The notes beneath the pieces were generated by a model. It saw nothing but the letters and a program-made list of their open reading frames with translations. It was not told where the DNA came from and made no database searches. Shown here piece after piece: positions 18,046 to 29,661 of a stretch of 64,000 bases of DNA. The translations under genes were made by a program, and so were the position numbers. Every line of letters begins with the position of its first letter. The first letter of the stretch is position 1. This stretch comes from Alistipes sp. UBA934 (lineage in GTDB: Bacteria > Bacteroidota > Bacteroidia > Bacteroidales > Rikenellaceae), in contig DBDK01000003.1 in the NCBI GenBank assembly GCA_002293535.1, positions 215,228 to 279,227 of the forward strand, written 5' to 3'.

Positions 18046-18827
18046 TTTTGCGCCGGGATGAAGTGTGTGAACGGCACGAGGGAAGAGTCGCGATGCAGGA
18101 CGATGTCGGTCAGGATATTGGGCCGTTTGCCGTTGGCTATGATCACCTCGGTCCCAGAGGCGGCTACTTCGCGCGCAATACGGCTTTTGGTGAGCATCCC
18201 TCCGCGTCCGGACGATGAGCGCGACGTTTGAATATACGTGGAAAGATCGCTATTCGGCGAGACCTCACGGATGAGTTCGGAGGCGGGATCATCGGGCGAG
18301 CCGGTATAAACGCCGTCAATGTTACTGAGGATTACCAATAAATCCACCCCCATCATTTTCGCCATCAATCCCGAAAGCTCGTCGTTATCCGTGAACATCA
18401 ATTCGGTTATGGAGATGGTGTCGTTCTCATTGACGATCGGCACTACGCCATTGGCCAGCATCACCTCCATACAGTTCTTCTGGTTGAGGAAAGCCTCCTC
18501 GCTTCCCAGACTCTCCTTGGTGGTGAGCACCTGGCCGCAGACGATGCCCTGGTCGCGGAAGAGATTATAGTAGCGGTCGATGAGTTTGATCTGTCCCACT
18601 GCGGAGAACAATTGGCGAGACGATACGTCGTCCAGTTCGCCATCGACCCTGCCTGCGAGTTCGCCCCGTCCCGAAGCCACAGCCCCCGACGTGACGACGA
18701 TCACTTGCACTCCCGCTTTCCACAACTCGGCCACCTGATCGACCAATCCGCCTACGGCTCCCGAATCGAGCGTGCCGTCCGGACGGGTGAGAACGTTGCT
18801 GCCGATCTTGACGACCACACGACGCAT
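18042..18827 (-). CDS. proB: Glutamate 5-kinase (without PUA domain)
   Basis: Phosphorylates glutamate to start proline synthesis. 261 residues of the amino-acid kinase family: [15 protein letters not shown] at the N-terminus, [23 protein letters not shown], and a C-terminal lysine-containing GMLTKSRIA. The C-terminal PUA domain present in E. coli ProB (367 residues) is absent, so proline feedback may differ. The ATG at 18827 is chosen; a GTG nine codons upstream would overlap proC. Confidence 0.92.
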   Translation of the reverse strand: MRRVVVKIGSNVLTRPDGTLDSGAVGGLVDQVAELWKAGVQVIVVTSGAVASGRGELAGRVDGELDDVSSRQLFSAVGQIKLIDRYYNLFRDQGIVCGQVLTTKESLGSEEAFLNQKNCMEVMLANGVVPIVNENDTISITELMFTDNDELSGLMAKMMGVDLLVILSNIDGVYTGSPDDPASELIREVSPNSDLSTYIQTSRSSSGRGGMLTKSRIAREVAASGTEVIIANGKRPNILTDIVLHRDSSLVPFTHFIPAQK

Positions 18828-18843
18828 ATATTCCTCTGCCCTT

Positions 18844-21016
<2,173 letters not shown>

Positions 21017-21040
21017 TCGGATTTTGGTTATGCACAACGA

Positions 21041-21070
21041 AAGAGGCCCGGTTTCAACCGGGCCTCTTTT
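21041..21070. terminator. Bidirectional intrinsic terminator after eno
   Basis: AAGAGGCCCGGT (21041-21052) pairs perfectly with ACCGGGCCTCTT (21057-21068) around a TTCA loop, with a T run after the stem on the plus strand and A's before it. It lies between the convergent ends of eno and the 21072 gene and could serve both. Confidence 0.85.
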
Positions 21071-21071
21071 A

Positions 21072-21926
21072 TTATTGACGTTCCCGGTTTTCGGGATGAC
21101 GGCGACGTTTATTGTCAAGCAAATCGAGTAAGTCGAGTAACGAGTTGCGTACGAGAATAAGCCGGCGATAATTTTGAGGATTGAATGTGTGGAGATTGTC
21201 CCGTTTGTCGATCAGCATCGCACGTATATCGTTTTCGAGTTTTTCTACCGACATATAACAGGGACTGTCCGAGAGATTGTTCCATTTTTTGACGAAATCT
21301 GAAAAACTTATGCACTCCCACGCGTCGGCCTCCTTGTTGTATTGCACACACATATCTCCCAAAACCCGCTGCTCACCCCTTAGGATGAGGAAGTTTTTGA
21401 TGTCGAAGCCTTTTTTCTTGTGAGGTTCGAGGGCGGGATTACTGGTCGTCGAAAACCATTTTTCAATTGCGATGAGTTTTTTCAAAACCTTCGAGTCGAA
21501 ACTGTAGCGGCGGAACTTGAAATTGTACATCTCGCGGTTGATGATCTCCCTCCAGGCAAAGAATTGGCAAAAGAGAAACATCGTGTAGTTCAGCATATTG
21601 GCAGAATAGACATCGGAAAAACGACGATTGTAAGGGTTTGCAGGATCCTCGATCTCGTGGAAATATTCGCCAATGTTGCGCTTATTGAGGATGCCGCCGA
21701 TCCGATCCTGCAGCGCCCACGCAGCGTAGCAAATGAAATGGCGATACTTCTTGACGATGCTTTTGCGGCGGAATTTTTCGACGAGAAGATTACCAACCCA
21801 ACCGAAACCGGCCAGACCGATCAGAGTTCCGGCACAAACCTCCAGCCATTTCAAAATGTTGGGATCTTTAGCAGCTTCGGTGGCGACTTTTGCGACCTCG
21901 GCGCAGCAGGTCAGATAGAGTATCAT
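21072..21926 (-). CDS. Uncharacterised membrane-anchored protein
   Basis: 284 residues; I recognise no family. There is one hydrophobic segment near residues 27-48 ([20 protein letters not shown]), followed by a basic patch [13 protein letters not shown], so the rest should be cytoplasmic. The body is rich in aromatic and charged residues with no catalytic motif that I can see, and the tail is very basic ([14 protein letters not shown]). The ATG overlaps the asd stop (ATGA), so it is cotranslated with asd. It is the last gene of the long minus-strand run. Confidence 0.6.
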   Translation of the reverse strand: MILYLTCCAEVAKVATEAAKDPNILKWLEVCAGTLIGLAGFGWVGNLLVEKFRRKSIVKKYRHFICYAAWALQDRIGGILNKRNIGEYFHEIEDPANPYNRRFSDVYSANMLNYTMFLFCQFFAWREIINREMYNFKFRRYSFDSKVLKKLIAIEKWFSTTSNPALEPHKKKGFDIKNFLILRGEQRVLGDMCVQYNKEADAWECISFSDFVKKWNNLSDSPCYMSVEKLENDIRAMLIDKRDNLHTFNPQNYRRLILVRNSLLDLLDLLDNKRRRHPENRERQ

Positions 21927-22924
21927 CGCTTTGAGATCAGGTATTCTGCTATTTGCACTGCGTTTAAGGCTGCCCCTTTGCGGATTTGATCACTCACGCA
22001 CCAGAAAGTGAGACCATTAGGACAAGCCAGATCTTCGCGAATACGACCCACGAAAACATCGTCCTTGCCGGCAACCGGCAGTGGCATAGGATATTTCTTT
22101 TCAGCAGGCTGGTCGATCACCGTTATGCCTTCGAACTTCTCGAACGCTGCGCGGGCTTCAGCGGGACTGACGGGACGCTCGGTCTCGACCCAAACGCTCT
22201 CGGAATGGGCACGCAGTACTGGTACGCGAACGCAAATAGCCGACACGGCCACATCCGAGTGCATAATCTTGCGCGTCTCGTTGAGCATTTTTGCCTCCTC
22301 TTTTGTATAGCCGTTATCGAGGAACACATCCACCTGCGGAATGAGGTTGAAGGCCAATTGGTAGGCGAATTTCGATACCGTGGGCTCTTCACCTGCCGCG
22401 ATTTGGCGTGTTTGTTCTTCCAGTTCGGCCATTGCAGCAGCTCCGGCACCGCTGGCAGCCTGATAAGTAGCTACGTGAACCCGTTTGATGTGCGAAAGTT
22501 GCTCGATGGCCTGCAACGCGACGACCATTTGGATCGTGGTGCAGTTGGGGTTGGCGATCACGTTGCGGGGAGTATTCAATGCATCGGCGGCATTGACCTC
22601 AGGAACTACCAAAGGCACATCTTCATCGAGGCGGAAGGCGCTTGAATTGTCGATCATAATTGCCCCGTGGCGCGTAATGTCCTTCTCGTACTCCTTAGAG
22701 GTTCCTGCGCCGGCGCTGGTAAAGGCAATGTCGATCCCTTTGAAGTCGTCGCCGTGCCTCAGGAGTTGAACCTTGAGGCGCTTGCCGCGGAACTCATATT
22801 CTGTGCCGGCGCTACGCTCGGAACCGAACAACACCAACTCGTCACAAGGGAAGTTTCTTTCGGCAAGGATTTTCAAAAACTCCTGTCCCACGGCGCCGCT
22901 TGCGCCCACAATAGCTGCTTTCAT
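21923..22924 (-). CDS. asd: Aspartate-semialdehyde dehydrogenase
   Basis: Reduces aspartyl phosphate for lysine/DAP, methionine and threonine synthesis. 333 residues; NADP loop [16 protein letters not shown], catalytic Cys in [13 protein letters not shown], and the conserved His in [14 protein letters not shown]. It sits directly downstream of PBP1A, so precursor supply for peptidoglycan and the polymerising enzyme may be coexpressed. Copy 4 of the hairpin repeat lies in the 45-base gap between them. Confidence 0.95.
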   Translation of the reverse strand: MKAAIVGASGAVGQEFLKILAERNFPCDELVLFGSERSAGTEYEFRGKRLKVQLLRHGDDFKGIDIAFTSAGAGTSKEYEKDITRHGAIMIDNSSAFRLDEDVPLVVPEVNAADALNTPRNVIANPNCTTIQMVVALQAIEQLSHIKRVHVATYQAASGAGAAAMAELEEQTRQIAAGEEPTVSKFAYQLAFNLIPQVDVFLDNGYTKEEAKMLNETRKIMHSDVAVSAICVRVPVLRAHSESVWVETERPVSPAEARAAFEKFEGITVIDQPAEKKYPMPLPVAGKDDVFVGRIREDLACPNGLTFWCVSDQIRKGAALNAVQIAEYLISKR

Positions 22925-22951
22925 AAATTTATAGCGTCAAAGTAAATAAAA

Positions 22952-22972
22952 CCGCTTCCGCCGTTCCGGCTA
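22952..22972 (-). repeat. Hairpin repeat copy 4 (overlaps PBP1A stop)
   Basis: On the minus strand the stop TAG merges into the repeat as TAGCCGGAACGGCGGAAGCG. The long stem is broken here, but an alternative GCCG-GAA-CGGC hairpin forms. It is the most diverged intergenic copy. Confidence 0.6.
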
Positions 22973-25219
22973 ATCAAAAAATTCGTCGTAAGTTTGGCTT
23001 TGCCGGTAGGTCGGCATTTCGCCCACTTCGCGACAATCGTAATAAATTGCTCCGGGCGGAACCTCGAAGCGATCGGCTTGAGAGATGCCCAATCGTTCAT
23101 CGGCATAGACCCTGCGCATAAACTCGGCATAGATCGGCATTGCGATGACCGAACCTTCGCCGGCCGTACGCGGATGAACGCTCTGATCCTCTCCTCCGGC
23201 CCAGGCTCCGGCCACCAAATTTGGCGTTACACCCACGAACCACGCGTCGCGGTTCTCCTGCGAGGTACCGGTTTTGCCACCCATCTCACCAGTAAAACCC
23301 CACTGCCAGCGCAGTCTGCCCGCCGTGCCACCCGAAACAACGTCTTGAAGCACTTGCAAGGTTGTATACGCGGTGGTCTCGGAAATGGCGTCAGTGGTTT
23401 CTGGCAGGAAGCTCGAAATAAGATTACCCTGCCTGTCCTCGATCCTCATAACGAAGATAGGCTCGGTGTTCACCCCTTTGTTGGCAAACGTCGTGTAAGC
23501 GCCAACCAACTCGAACAGGGACACATCCATAGTCCCCAACGCCAGAGCGTGAACGGGATCTATGTAGCTGCGGATGCCCATATTGTGGATAAAATCGGCT
23601 ACGGCTACGGGCGATTTGGCCTGCTTCATAATCCAGGCGGTGTAGTTGTTGCGACTGTGCTGCAGGCCCCACTTGAGAGGGTGCATCACTCCGTCGTAAT
23701 CCACGTTGCTGGCCTCCTTGGGCGACCACGGTTCCGAATAGGTCTCGATGGTCACCGGCAAGTCGGGCACCGGTGTACAGGGATCGAGCCCCAGCTGCGA
23801 GAATGCAAAAGTATAGACAAAAGGTTTGATCGTGGAGCCGCATTGACGTTTACCCTGCGAGGCGTTGTCGTATTTGAAATAACGAAAGTTCGGGCCGCCC
23901 ACATAAGCGCGCACGGAACCGGTTTGAGGCTCGATGGCTACGAACGATGCCCTCATCAGCTTCTTGAAGTGGATTATAGAGTCGCGCGGAGTTATGACGG
24001 TATCGCGCAGGCCCCTATAGGTAAAAAGGCGCATCGGGGTCGGAGTATCCCATCCTCCCTCGCGACCGCTGTAACGCATCGCGTTAGCAATGATCCTGTT
24101 GATCTGCTCCGGCGTCTGATCCTGAAAAACCACTCCCGTGCGGCGAAACTGGTTGTCCATATAGGGTTGAATGTCGTTTCGCAGTCGTTCGGTCACAGCT
24201 TCCTCGGCATAGCGTTGCATCGAAGCGTTGATGGTGGTGTAGATCTTTAGTCCATCGCGATAGATATTATAAGGAGTGCCATCAGCCTTCTTGTTCTTGT
24301 GGATCCAGCCATAGAGTGGATTGTTCTCCCAACGGTGGAGGGCATACTCATAGTCGTAACCGTTGAGGAATTGTCGGCGGGTGGGTTTTTCGGCCTGCAT
24401 CACAAGGCGTAGCATCTCGCGGAAATAGGTGCCGGAACCCTCGTCGTGTGATACGGGATTGTAATCCAACTCAATGGGAAGAGCCGCCAGCGAATCATAC
24501 TGGGCACGGGTGATATAGCCCTGCTGCTGCATCCTGCGCATAACGGTGTTGCGGCGAGCGAGCGAGTTGTCGTAGTTGCTTACGGGGTTGTATCTGGTCT
24601 GGGCATTCACCACTCCGACCAACGTAGCAGATTCCTGAATGTTGAGTTCGGACGGTGTTTTATTGAAAAAGGTATGCGCTGCGCTCTTGATCCCGTAAGC
24701 GTTGGAGCCATAAAACACCGTGTTGAGGTACATAGCAATGATCTCCTCCTTGGTGTAATTGTATTCCAGCTTGATGGCGGTTATCCACTCCTTGAGTTTG
24801 TCAGTGACGATCCAACCCTTCCTTTGAAAAAGGTTTTTGGCCAACTGTTGGGTGATGGTCGAGCCGCCGCCCTGACTCTGTCCGAGCCCCACGGTACGAA
24901 AAGCCACACGAGCCAGCGAGATAAAGTCTATGCCACTATGGCCATAGAACCTGACATCCTCAGTATCGACCAGTGCTGCAATGATGTCCGGAGTGAGTTC
25001 GCTGTAATCGACGAAAGTACGATTCTCGACATAGAACGTACCCAACGTCTTACCATCTTCGGAAAAGATTTCGGTGGCGAGGTTGCTGCGTGGGTTTTCC
25101 AACTCCTCGAACGTAGGCAGTTTGCCGAACGCTCCCAGCGCCGTTAGCCCAAGCAACACGAGCACCACCACGAACGGCGTCGCGATAACTATCCAAAACA
25201 ACTTTACACCACGAGACAT
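22970..25219 (-). CDS. mrcA: Penicillin-binding protein 1A
   Basis: Bifunctional peptidoglycan synthase in the inner membrane. 749 residues: one N-terminal membrane helix (about 8-30), a GT51 glycosyltransferase domain with catalytic Glu in TEDVRFYGHSG and GGSTITQQLAKNLF, then a penicillin-binding transpeptidase domain with Ser462-TIK465, SRN522-524 and KTG649-651. All catalytic motifs are intact. It lies 33 bases after the PG0541-family gene and ends in a hairpin repeat. The symbol is assigned by family, not by orthology. Confidence 0.93.
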   Translation of the reverse strand: MSRGVKLFWIVIATPFVVVLVLLGLTALGAFGKLPTFEELENPRSNLATEIFSEDGKTLGTFYVENRTFVDYSELTPDIIAALVDTEDVRFYGHSGIDFISLARVAFRTVGLGQSQGGGSTITQQLAKNLFQRKGWIVTDKLKEWITAIKLEYNYTKEEIIAMYLNTVFYGSNAYGIKSAAHTFFNKTPSELNIQESATLVGVVNAQTRYNPVSNYDNSLARRNTVMRRMQQQGYITRAQYDSLAALPIELDYNPVSHDEGSGTYFREMLRLVMQAEKPTRRQFLNGYDYEYALHRWENNPLYGWIHKNKKADGTPYNIYRDGLKIYTTINASMQRYAEEAVTERLRNDIQPYMDNQFRRTGVVFQDQTPEQINRIIANAMRYSGREGGWDTPTPMRLFTYRGLRDTVITPRDSIIHFKKLMRASFVAIEPQTGSVRAYVGGPNFRYFKYDNASQGKRQCGSTIKPFVYTFAFSQLGLDPCTPVPDLPVTIETYSEPWSPKEASNVDYDGVMHPLKWGLQHSRNNYTAWIMKQAKSPVAVADFIHNMGIRSYIDPVHALALGTMDVSLFELVGAYTTFANKGVNTEPIFVMRIEDRQGNLISSFLPETTDAISETTAYTTLQVLQDVVSGGTAGRLRWQWGFTGEMGGKTGTSQENRDAWFVGVTPNLVAGAWAGGEDQSVHPRTAGEGSVIAMPIYAEFMRRVYADERLGISQADRFEVPPGAIYYDCREVGEMPTYRQSQTYDEFFD

Positions 25220-25235
25220 AGTTCTAAAATTTAAT

Positions 25236-25255
25236 CACTGCCGGCGTTCCGGCTA
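25236..25255 (-). repeat. Hairpin repeat copy 5 (overlaps stop of the PG0541-family gene)
   Basis: The minus strand reads TAGCCGGAACGCCGGCAGTG: stop TAG, then a perfect 5-bp stem (25240-25244 with 25249-25253) and AACG loop. It occupies most of the 33-base gap before PBP1A. Confidence 0.75.
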
Positions 25256-25546
25256 CATTCCCTGCTCGGCGTGCATTACGAAGGCGCGGAGTCCCTGTTG
25301 GGGTGCCGAGGCGTCGAGTTTGCGAAGTGCGTCGAGCAACGGGGTCACCTTATCGTCGTCGCAAAAAATCATCAGTGAGGTGTTCATCGACGGCCAGGCG
25401 TGGGAACCATAGTGAGGCTCGCCGTCTACTGAGCCGCGACCTTCGGTGAGGGCCCAACGGGTGAAACCGCGAATGCCCAACCTGTCTAACGTCGCGTTCA
25501 CCTCCAGCGTGTGGGCCTGATTGTATGAAACGAATATTGCTTTCAT
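25253..25546 (-). CDS. PG0541-family RND transporter-associated protein
   Basis: 97 residues, no signal peptide, alpha/beta pattern resembling the P-II-like ferredoxin fold (MKAIFVSYNQAHTLEVNATL at the N-terminus). A small protein of this kind follows an RND efflux pump in Porphyromonas gingivalis (PG0541), and the same arrangement is seen here, 4 bases after the pump. A cytoplasmic regulatory or sensing role for the pump is a reasonable guess but unproven. Confidence 0.7.
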   Translation of the reverse strand: MKAIFVSYNQAHTLEVNATLDRLGIRGFTRWALTEGRGSVDGEPHYGSHAWPSMNTSLMIFCDDDKVTPLLDALRKLDASAPQQGLRAFVMHAEQGM

Positions 25547-25550
25547 CTCT

Positions 25551-28500
25551 TTATCTTCTCTTTTTTACGAATATCGCATAAAGTACCGGTATGACGAGCA
25601 GCGTGAGTAGCGTGGAGAATGTCATTCCGCCAATGATGGCGATACCCATAGGTTGCCACAGTTCCGAACCATCGCCCAGACCCAATGCCATCGGGAGCAT
25701 ACCCAAAATCGTCGTTACGGAGGTCATCAACACGGGCCTGAGACGGCTCTTACCCGATGCCACAACAGCCTGTCGGATTCCTTCGCCGCGTTCTACCAGT
25801 AGGTTGGCATAGTCCACCATCACGATCCCGTTTTTGGTAACGATCCCCACGAGCATAATTGCTCCGATCATTGCTATCATCGACAGCGGTGTACCCGTCA
25901 TCCACAGAGCCAGGAACACACCGGTAAAGGCGAACGGCAGGGTGAACATAATGATGAAGGGCATCTTGAGGCTCTCGAACTGCGTGGCCATCACGATATA
26001 GACCAGCATCACAACCAGAATGAGCAGCGCCCCGAAGTCACTCATCATATCCTCCATATCCTCCATCGAGCCACCTACTTCGATAGCTATCCCGTCGGGC
26101 GCTTCATAGTTATCGAGCACGGCGCGAACCTCTTTTACTACATTTCCGAGAGCGTAGCCTTCACCCACGGAGGACTGCACGGTTACGATCCTCTGGCGGT
26201 TTTCGCGCTCGATGGTCGGAGCGGCGTATTCCTCCTCAAGAGAGGCGACTTCGCTGAGTTTGACGGGTTGTCCGGTTGCTCCTATCAGAGTTATGTTTTC
26301 GACATCGCTGAACGAAGCACGGTGAGGCTCATCATAGCGAACCACGATGTCGTACTCGTCACCGTCCTCGCGATACTTGCTGGCATCAAGACCATTGATA
26401 CGGTTGCGCACGAATGTCGAAGCTACAGCGGAAGAGATGCCGTAGTAAGCGAGCTTGTGTCGATCGAAAACGATATTGTATTCAGGCCTCAGGTCATCTC
26501 TGGAGAGGCGTACGTCTCTTGCTCCTGGCAGTTCGGCTATGCGGGCCTGCAGTTCGAGGGCCACCTCGTTGGTGAGATTCATATCCTGTCCGAACACCTT
26601 CACATCGACGGTGCTGGCGCCACTCATACCCCCTTCCTGACCTCCGGGCACAACGTTGAAGCGCCTCAATTCAGGTATTGCCGCCAAGTCTTGGCGCAGC
26701 ATATCGGAGATTTCGAATATGGTGCGTCCGTGGCGACGTCCCCCCTCACGTTCGGATAGGCGCGGCAGGCGCATCCAGTAGTTCATCACGTAGGTACCGC
26801 TCTTGCTCATCGCGGCGAAGAAGTTGTCGGAGCTGTTGGCTCCGGCGTCCGTCGCCACCATTATCACTTCGGGGTACTTTTCACGGATCAGGTTTTCTAT
26901 CTTCAGGGCGATAGCCTCGGTATAGTCCACACCCAGATTTTGATCGACTTCGGCACTTGCCGTAATTACACCGTTATCCTGCGGCGGGAAGAATTCCGTC
27001 GGTACTTGCGTAACCAGCAGCAGCGACACGACGAAAATACCCATTGTCCCAACAAGAGTCTTCCAGCGGTTTTTTACCACCCAGCTCAGAATCTTAGCGT
27101 AGAAATTGTCCATCCACACCAGGAACTTGTCGATGGGCTTATACACGACGCCTATTCCCTTATAGGTGTGAATCCCACCGTCGATGCGCAACATATAAGC
27201 CGAGAGCATCGGGGTGAGTGAGATTGCGGCGAAAGTCGAAGTAACGATAACTATGGAAACTATCCAACCCAACTCCTTGAACATAATCCCAGCCATACCT
27301 CCCAGGGTGGTAAAGGGCAGGAACACCGCGACGACAACCAACGTTGTTGCGATTACAGCCAACCATACCTCGTTCGTACCATAAATGGCTGCCTCCTTAG
27401 GCTTGGAGCCGCGCTCGATGTGGGTCGTAATATTTTCGAGTACCACGATCGCATCGTCCACAACCATCCCGATGGCGATCGAGAGCGACGAGAGCGAAAT
27501 CACGTTCAGCGTCGAGCCAGTGAGGTAGAGATAGATAAACGAGACGATCAGCGAGATCGGGATAGTCAAACAGACTATGAACGTGGCCCTCCATCTCCCA
27601 AGAAAGAACATCACCACCAGCACCACGAAGATGAATGCGAACATCACCGCTTCCGAGAGCGAAGAGATACTGTCACGGATAGACTCCGAGTTGTCGATGA
27701 GCACCTCTACCTTGAGGTCGCTGGGAAGCGAAGCCTGAATGGCAGGCAGTTCGGCAGTGATTCGATCGACGATCTCGACCGAATTTGCACCCGACTGCTT
27801 TTGGATGATCATCATCACGCCCCTCTGCCCGTCGATGTACTGGACCTGGGTCATCGTGGCGAGCGTATCTTTCAGGCTGGCTACATCGCTGAGCAGCACC
27901 GTCCGTCCACCGGCGTTTGACACCACGACATTGCGCAGGTCGCCCGAAGAGGTAAACTCACCGTCACTCTTGATGTTATAAGTATAGTTGCCAATGTCCA
28001 TCGTACCGGCGGGGATGTTCACATTCTCCGCCGCGATGATGTTGCCCAGTTGTTCGACAGTCAGCCCGTATGCGTCCAACTTGTTGGGATCGACCCTGAC
28101 CTGGATTTCGCGTTCCGGCGCACCGGCGATACTAACCGCACCAACGCCATCGACCCTGTTGAGGGTATTGACCAACTTTTCATCGAGGATTTTGCTAAGC
28201 GCAGGGTAGCTTTCGTCTGCCACGGCCGAAAGGAACATCACGGGGAACATCGACGAGGAGAGCTTGAACACCACGGGCGTATCGACCTCGTCCGGCAGCA
28301 GTGACGTGGAGCGGCTGATCACGTCTCGCACGTCGTTTGCCGCTTCGGTGACGTCCGAACCCCATTCCAGCTCCAGAATTATCATCGAGACGTTGTCCGA
28401 AGATCTCGATGTCAGTTTTTTCAGGTTATCGACCGTATTGAGTTGGTCTTCCAGTACCCTGGTTACGTTCGTCTCGATGTCGGTTGCGTTAGCTCCTGGG

Positions 28501-28652
28501 TAGGTGGTCATAACGCTGACCATCGGCAAGTCCATCTCCGGGTACATATCTATCGCCAGGTTTTGGAGTGAGAAGAATCCCAACACCAAAACGGCGATGA
28601 ATATCATTATGGTCGAAATCGGTTTCTTGACCGAACTTTCGTAAATATTCAT
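25551..28652 (-). CDS. RND efflux permease (AcrB/HAE1 family)
   Basis: Proton-driven inner-membrane pump, 1033 residues with twelve expected membrane helices and two large periplasmic loops. The proton-relay acidic pair is present in GMVVDDAIVVLENI (about residues 396-409). The N-terminus NIYESSVKKPISTIMIFIAV and DLPMVSVMTTYPGA are typical of hydrophobe/drug exporters rather than heavy-metal pumps. It forms a complete tripartite system with the adaptor and outer-membrane channel directly upstream, under a TetR gene. The substrate is unknown. Confidence 0.93.
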   Translation of the reverse strand: MNIYESSVKKPISTIMIFIAVLVLGFFSLQNLAIDMYPEMDLPMVSVMTTYPGANATDIETNVTRVLEDQLNTVDNLKKLTSRSSDNVSMIILELEWGSDVTEAANDVRDVISRSTSLLPDEVDTPVVFKLSSSMFPVMFLSAVADESYPALSKILDEKLVNTLNRVDGVGAVSIAGAPEREIQVRVDPNKLDAYGLTVEQLGNIIAAENVNIPAGTMDIGNYTYNIKSDGEFTSSGDLRNVVVSNAGGRTVLLSDVASLKDTLATMTQVQYIDGQRGVMMIIQKQSGANSVEIVDRITAELPAIQASLPSDLKVEVLIDNSESIRDSISSLSEAVMFAFIFVVLVVMFFLGRWRATFIVCLTIPISLIVSFIYLYLTGSTLNVISLSSLSIAIGMVVDDAIVVLENITTHIERGSKPKEAAIYGTNEVWLAVIATTLVVVAVFLPFTTLGGMAGIMFKELGWIVSIVIVTSTFAAISLTPMLSAYMLRIDGGIHTYKGIGVVYKPIDKFLVWMDNFYAKILSWVVKNRWKTLVGTMGIFVVSLLLVTQVPTEFFPPQDNGVITASAEVDQNLGVDYTEAIALKIENLIREKYPEVIMVATDAGANSSDNFFAAMSKSGTYVMNYWMRLPRLSEREGGRRHGRTIFEISDMLRQDLAAIPELRRFNVVPGGQEGGMSGASTVDVKVFGQDMNLTNEVALELQARIAELPGARDVRLSRDDLRPEYNIVFDRHKLAYYGISSAVASTFVRNRINGLDASKYREDGDEYDIVVRYDEPHRASFSDVENITLIGATGQPVKLSEVASLEEEYAAPTIERENRQRIVTVQSSVGEGYALGNVVKEVRAVLDNYEAPDGIAIEVGGSMEDMEDMMSDFGALLILVVMLVYIVMATQFESLKMPFIIMFTLPFAFTGVFLALWMTGTPLSMIAMIGAIMLVGIVTKNGIVMVDYANLLVERGEGIRQAVVASGKSRLRPVLMTSVTTILGMLPMALGLGDGSELWQPMGIAIIGGMTFSTLLTLLVIPVLYAIFVKKRR

Positions 28653-28655
28653 ACT

Positions 28656-29660
28656 TTATTGAGTAATTTCGACGGCGGTTCCGTCATTAAGTCTTGAGAA
28701 CGAGGTTATTGCAATCATTTCGCCGGCAATCAGGCCCGAAGTAACCGCAGTGAGGGAGCCGACCTGACGGCCCACCTCGACAATGCGACGTTGCGCCACC
28801 CCGTTGGAGATAACATAGACGAAGCGATCGTTGGTACCGATCTGGCGTTGAATGGCAATGTCGGGAACTATCACGCTCTTCACGTCTCCCATATTGATGG
28901 TCGAACGGGCGAACATTCCGGGACGCAGCTTGCCGCTTTTATTGGGGATGGTCACTTCGGCCATAAAAGTACGCGTCGCAGGGTCGATCGAAGGAGCAAC
29001 GAGGCTTACGCTCGCGGGGAACATCTCTCCGGGAAAAATATCCACCGAAATGGCAACCGGAGTTCCCACGTGAACATTACGGAAGTATTGTTCCGACACG
29101 TTAATACGTACCTTCAGGCGGTCGATCTGCATAATTTCGAGAATCGGCGTCGAGGTAAACAGGTTACCCTCGTCAGCACCTCTGGCCGTCACCACTCCGT
29201 CGATAGGCGAGTAGAGCTTCACGTGGCTGGCAACGTTATCGAAAGCCTCCTTGGTGATGAGGTATTGCGCCTCGGCCTGTTTGAACACCTGTTCCGAGAC
29301 TCCGCCGGCATCGTAAACGCTCTTGATGCGTTTGTAGTCGGCCTCGGCGGTATCATATTGAACCTTTGCGGTGTTATATTGCATCGGATCCATCTCTGCG
29401 ACCAACTGCCCTTTACGGACATTGTCTCCCACATCGACATATATGCGAGCGATTCGAGCGCCTTGCAGCGCCGGTACGATACTGTTCTTTTGCCACGGCT
29501 CGACGTTGGCCGTGAACTCCACATCCTGTGGGACGATCTCGCTTATTGCTTCGGTCACCTTCACCGCCACGGCGGGGCTTTCGATTACCGCAGCCTTTTT
29601 CTCTTTGCAGCCGGCCAACATCAGCGCCGCTGCCATCCCAAAAATTAAAACTCTTTTCAT
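28656..29660 (-). CDS. RND periplasmic adaptor (HlyD/MFP family) lipoprotein
   Basis: 334 residues. A lipoprotein signal with lipobox LAGC gives an inner-membrane lipid anchor. Domains in order: barrel-sandwich half (RIYVDVGDNVRKGQLVAEMD), alpha hairpin of about 60 residues, second lipoyl half (IDGVVTARGADEGN), beta-barrel and membrane-proximal domain. It links the pump to the TolC-like channel. Gaps of one and three bases to its neighbours show tight operon packing. Confidence 0.92.
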   Translation of the reverse strand: MKRVLIFGMAAALMLAGCKEKKAAVIESPAVAVKVTEAISEIVPQDVEFTANVEPWQKNSIVPALQGARIARIYVDVGDNVRKGQLVAEMDPMQYNTAKVQYDTAEADYKRIKSVYDAGGVSEQVFKQAEAQYLITKEAFDNVASHVKLYSPIDGVVTARGADEGNLFTSTPILEIMQIDRLKVRINVSEQYFRNVHVGTPVAISVDIFPGEMFPASVSLVAPSIDPATRTFMAEVTIPNKSGKLRPGMFARSTINMGDVKSVIVPDIAIQRQIGTNDRFVYVISNGVAQRRIVEVGRQVGSLTAVTSGLIAGEMIAITSFSRLNDGTAVEITQ

Positions 29661-29661
29661 A

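Noticed and set aside
22994..24250. 418-codon open frame opposite PBP1A
   Set aside because: Antisense shadow with Arg/His-rich low-quality translation; PBP1A has every catalytic motif.
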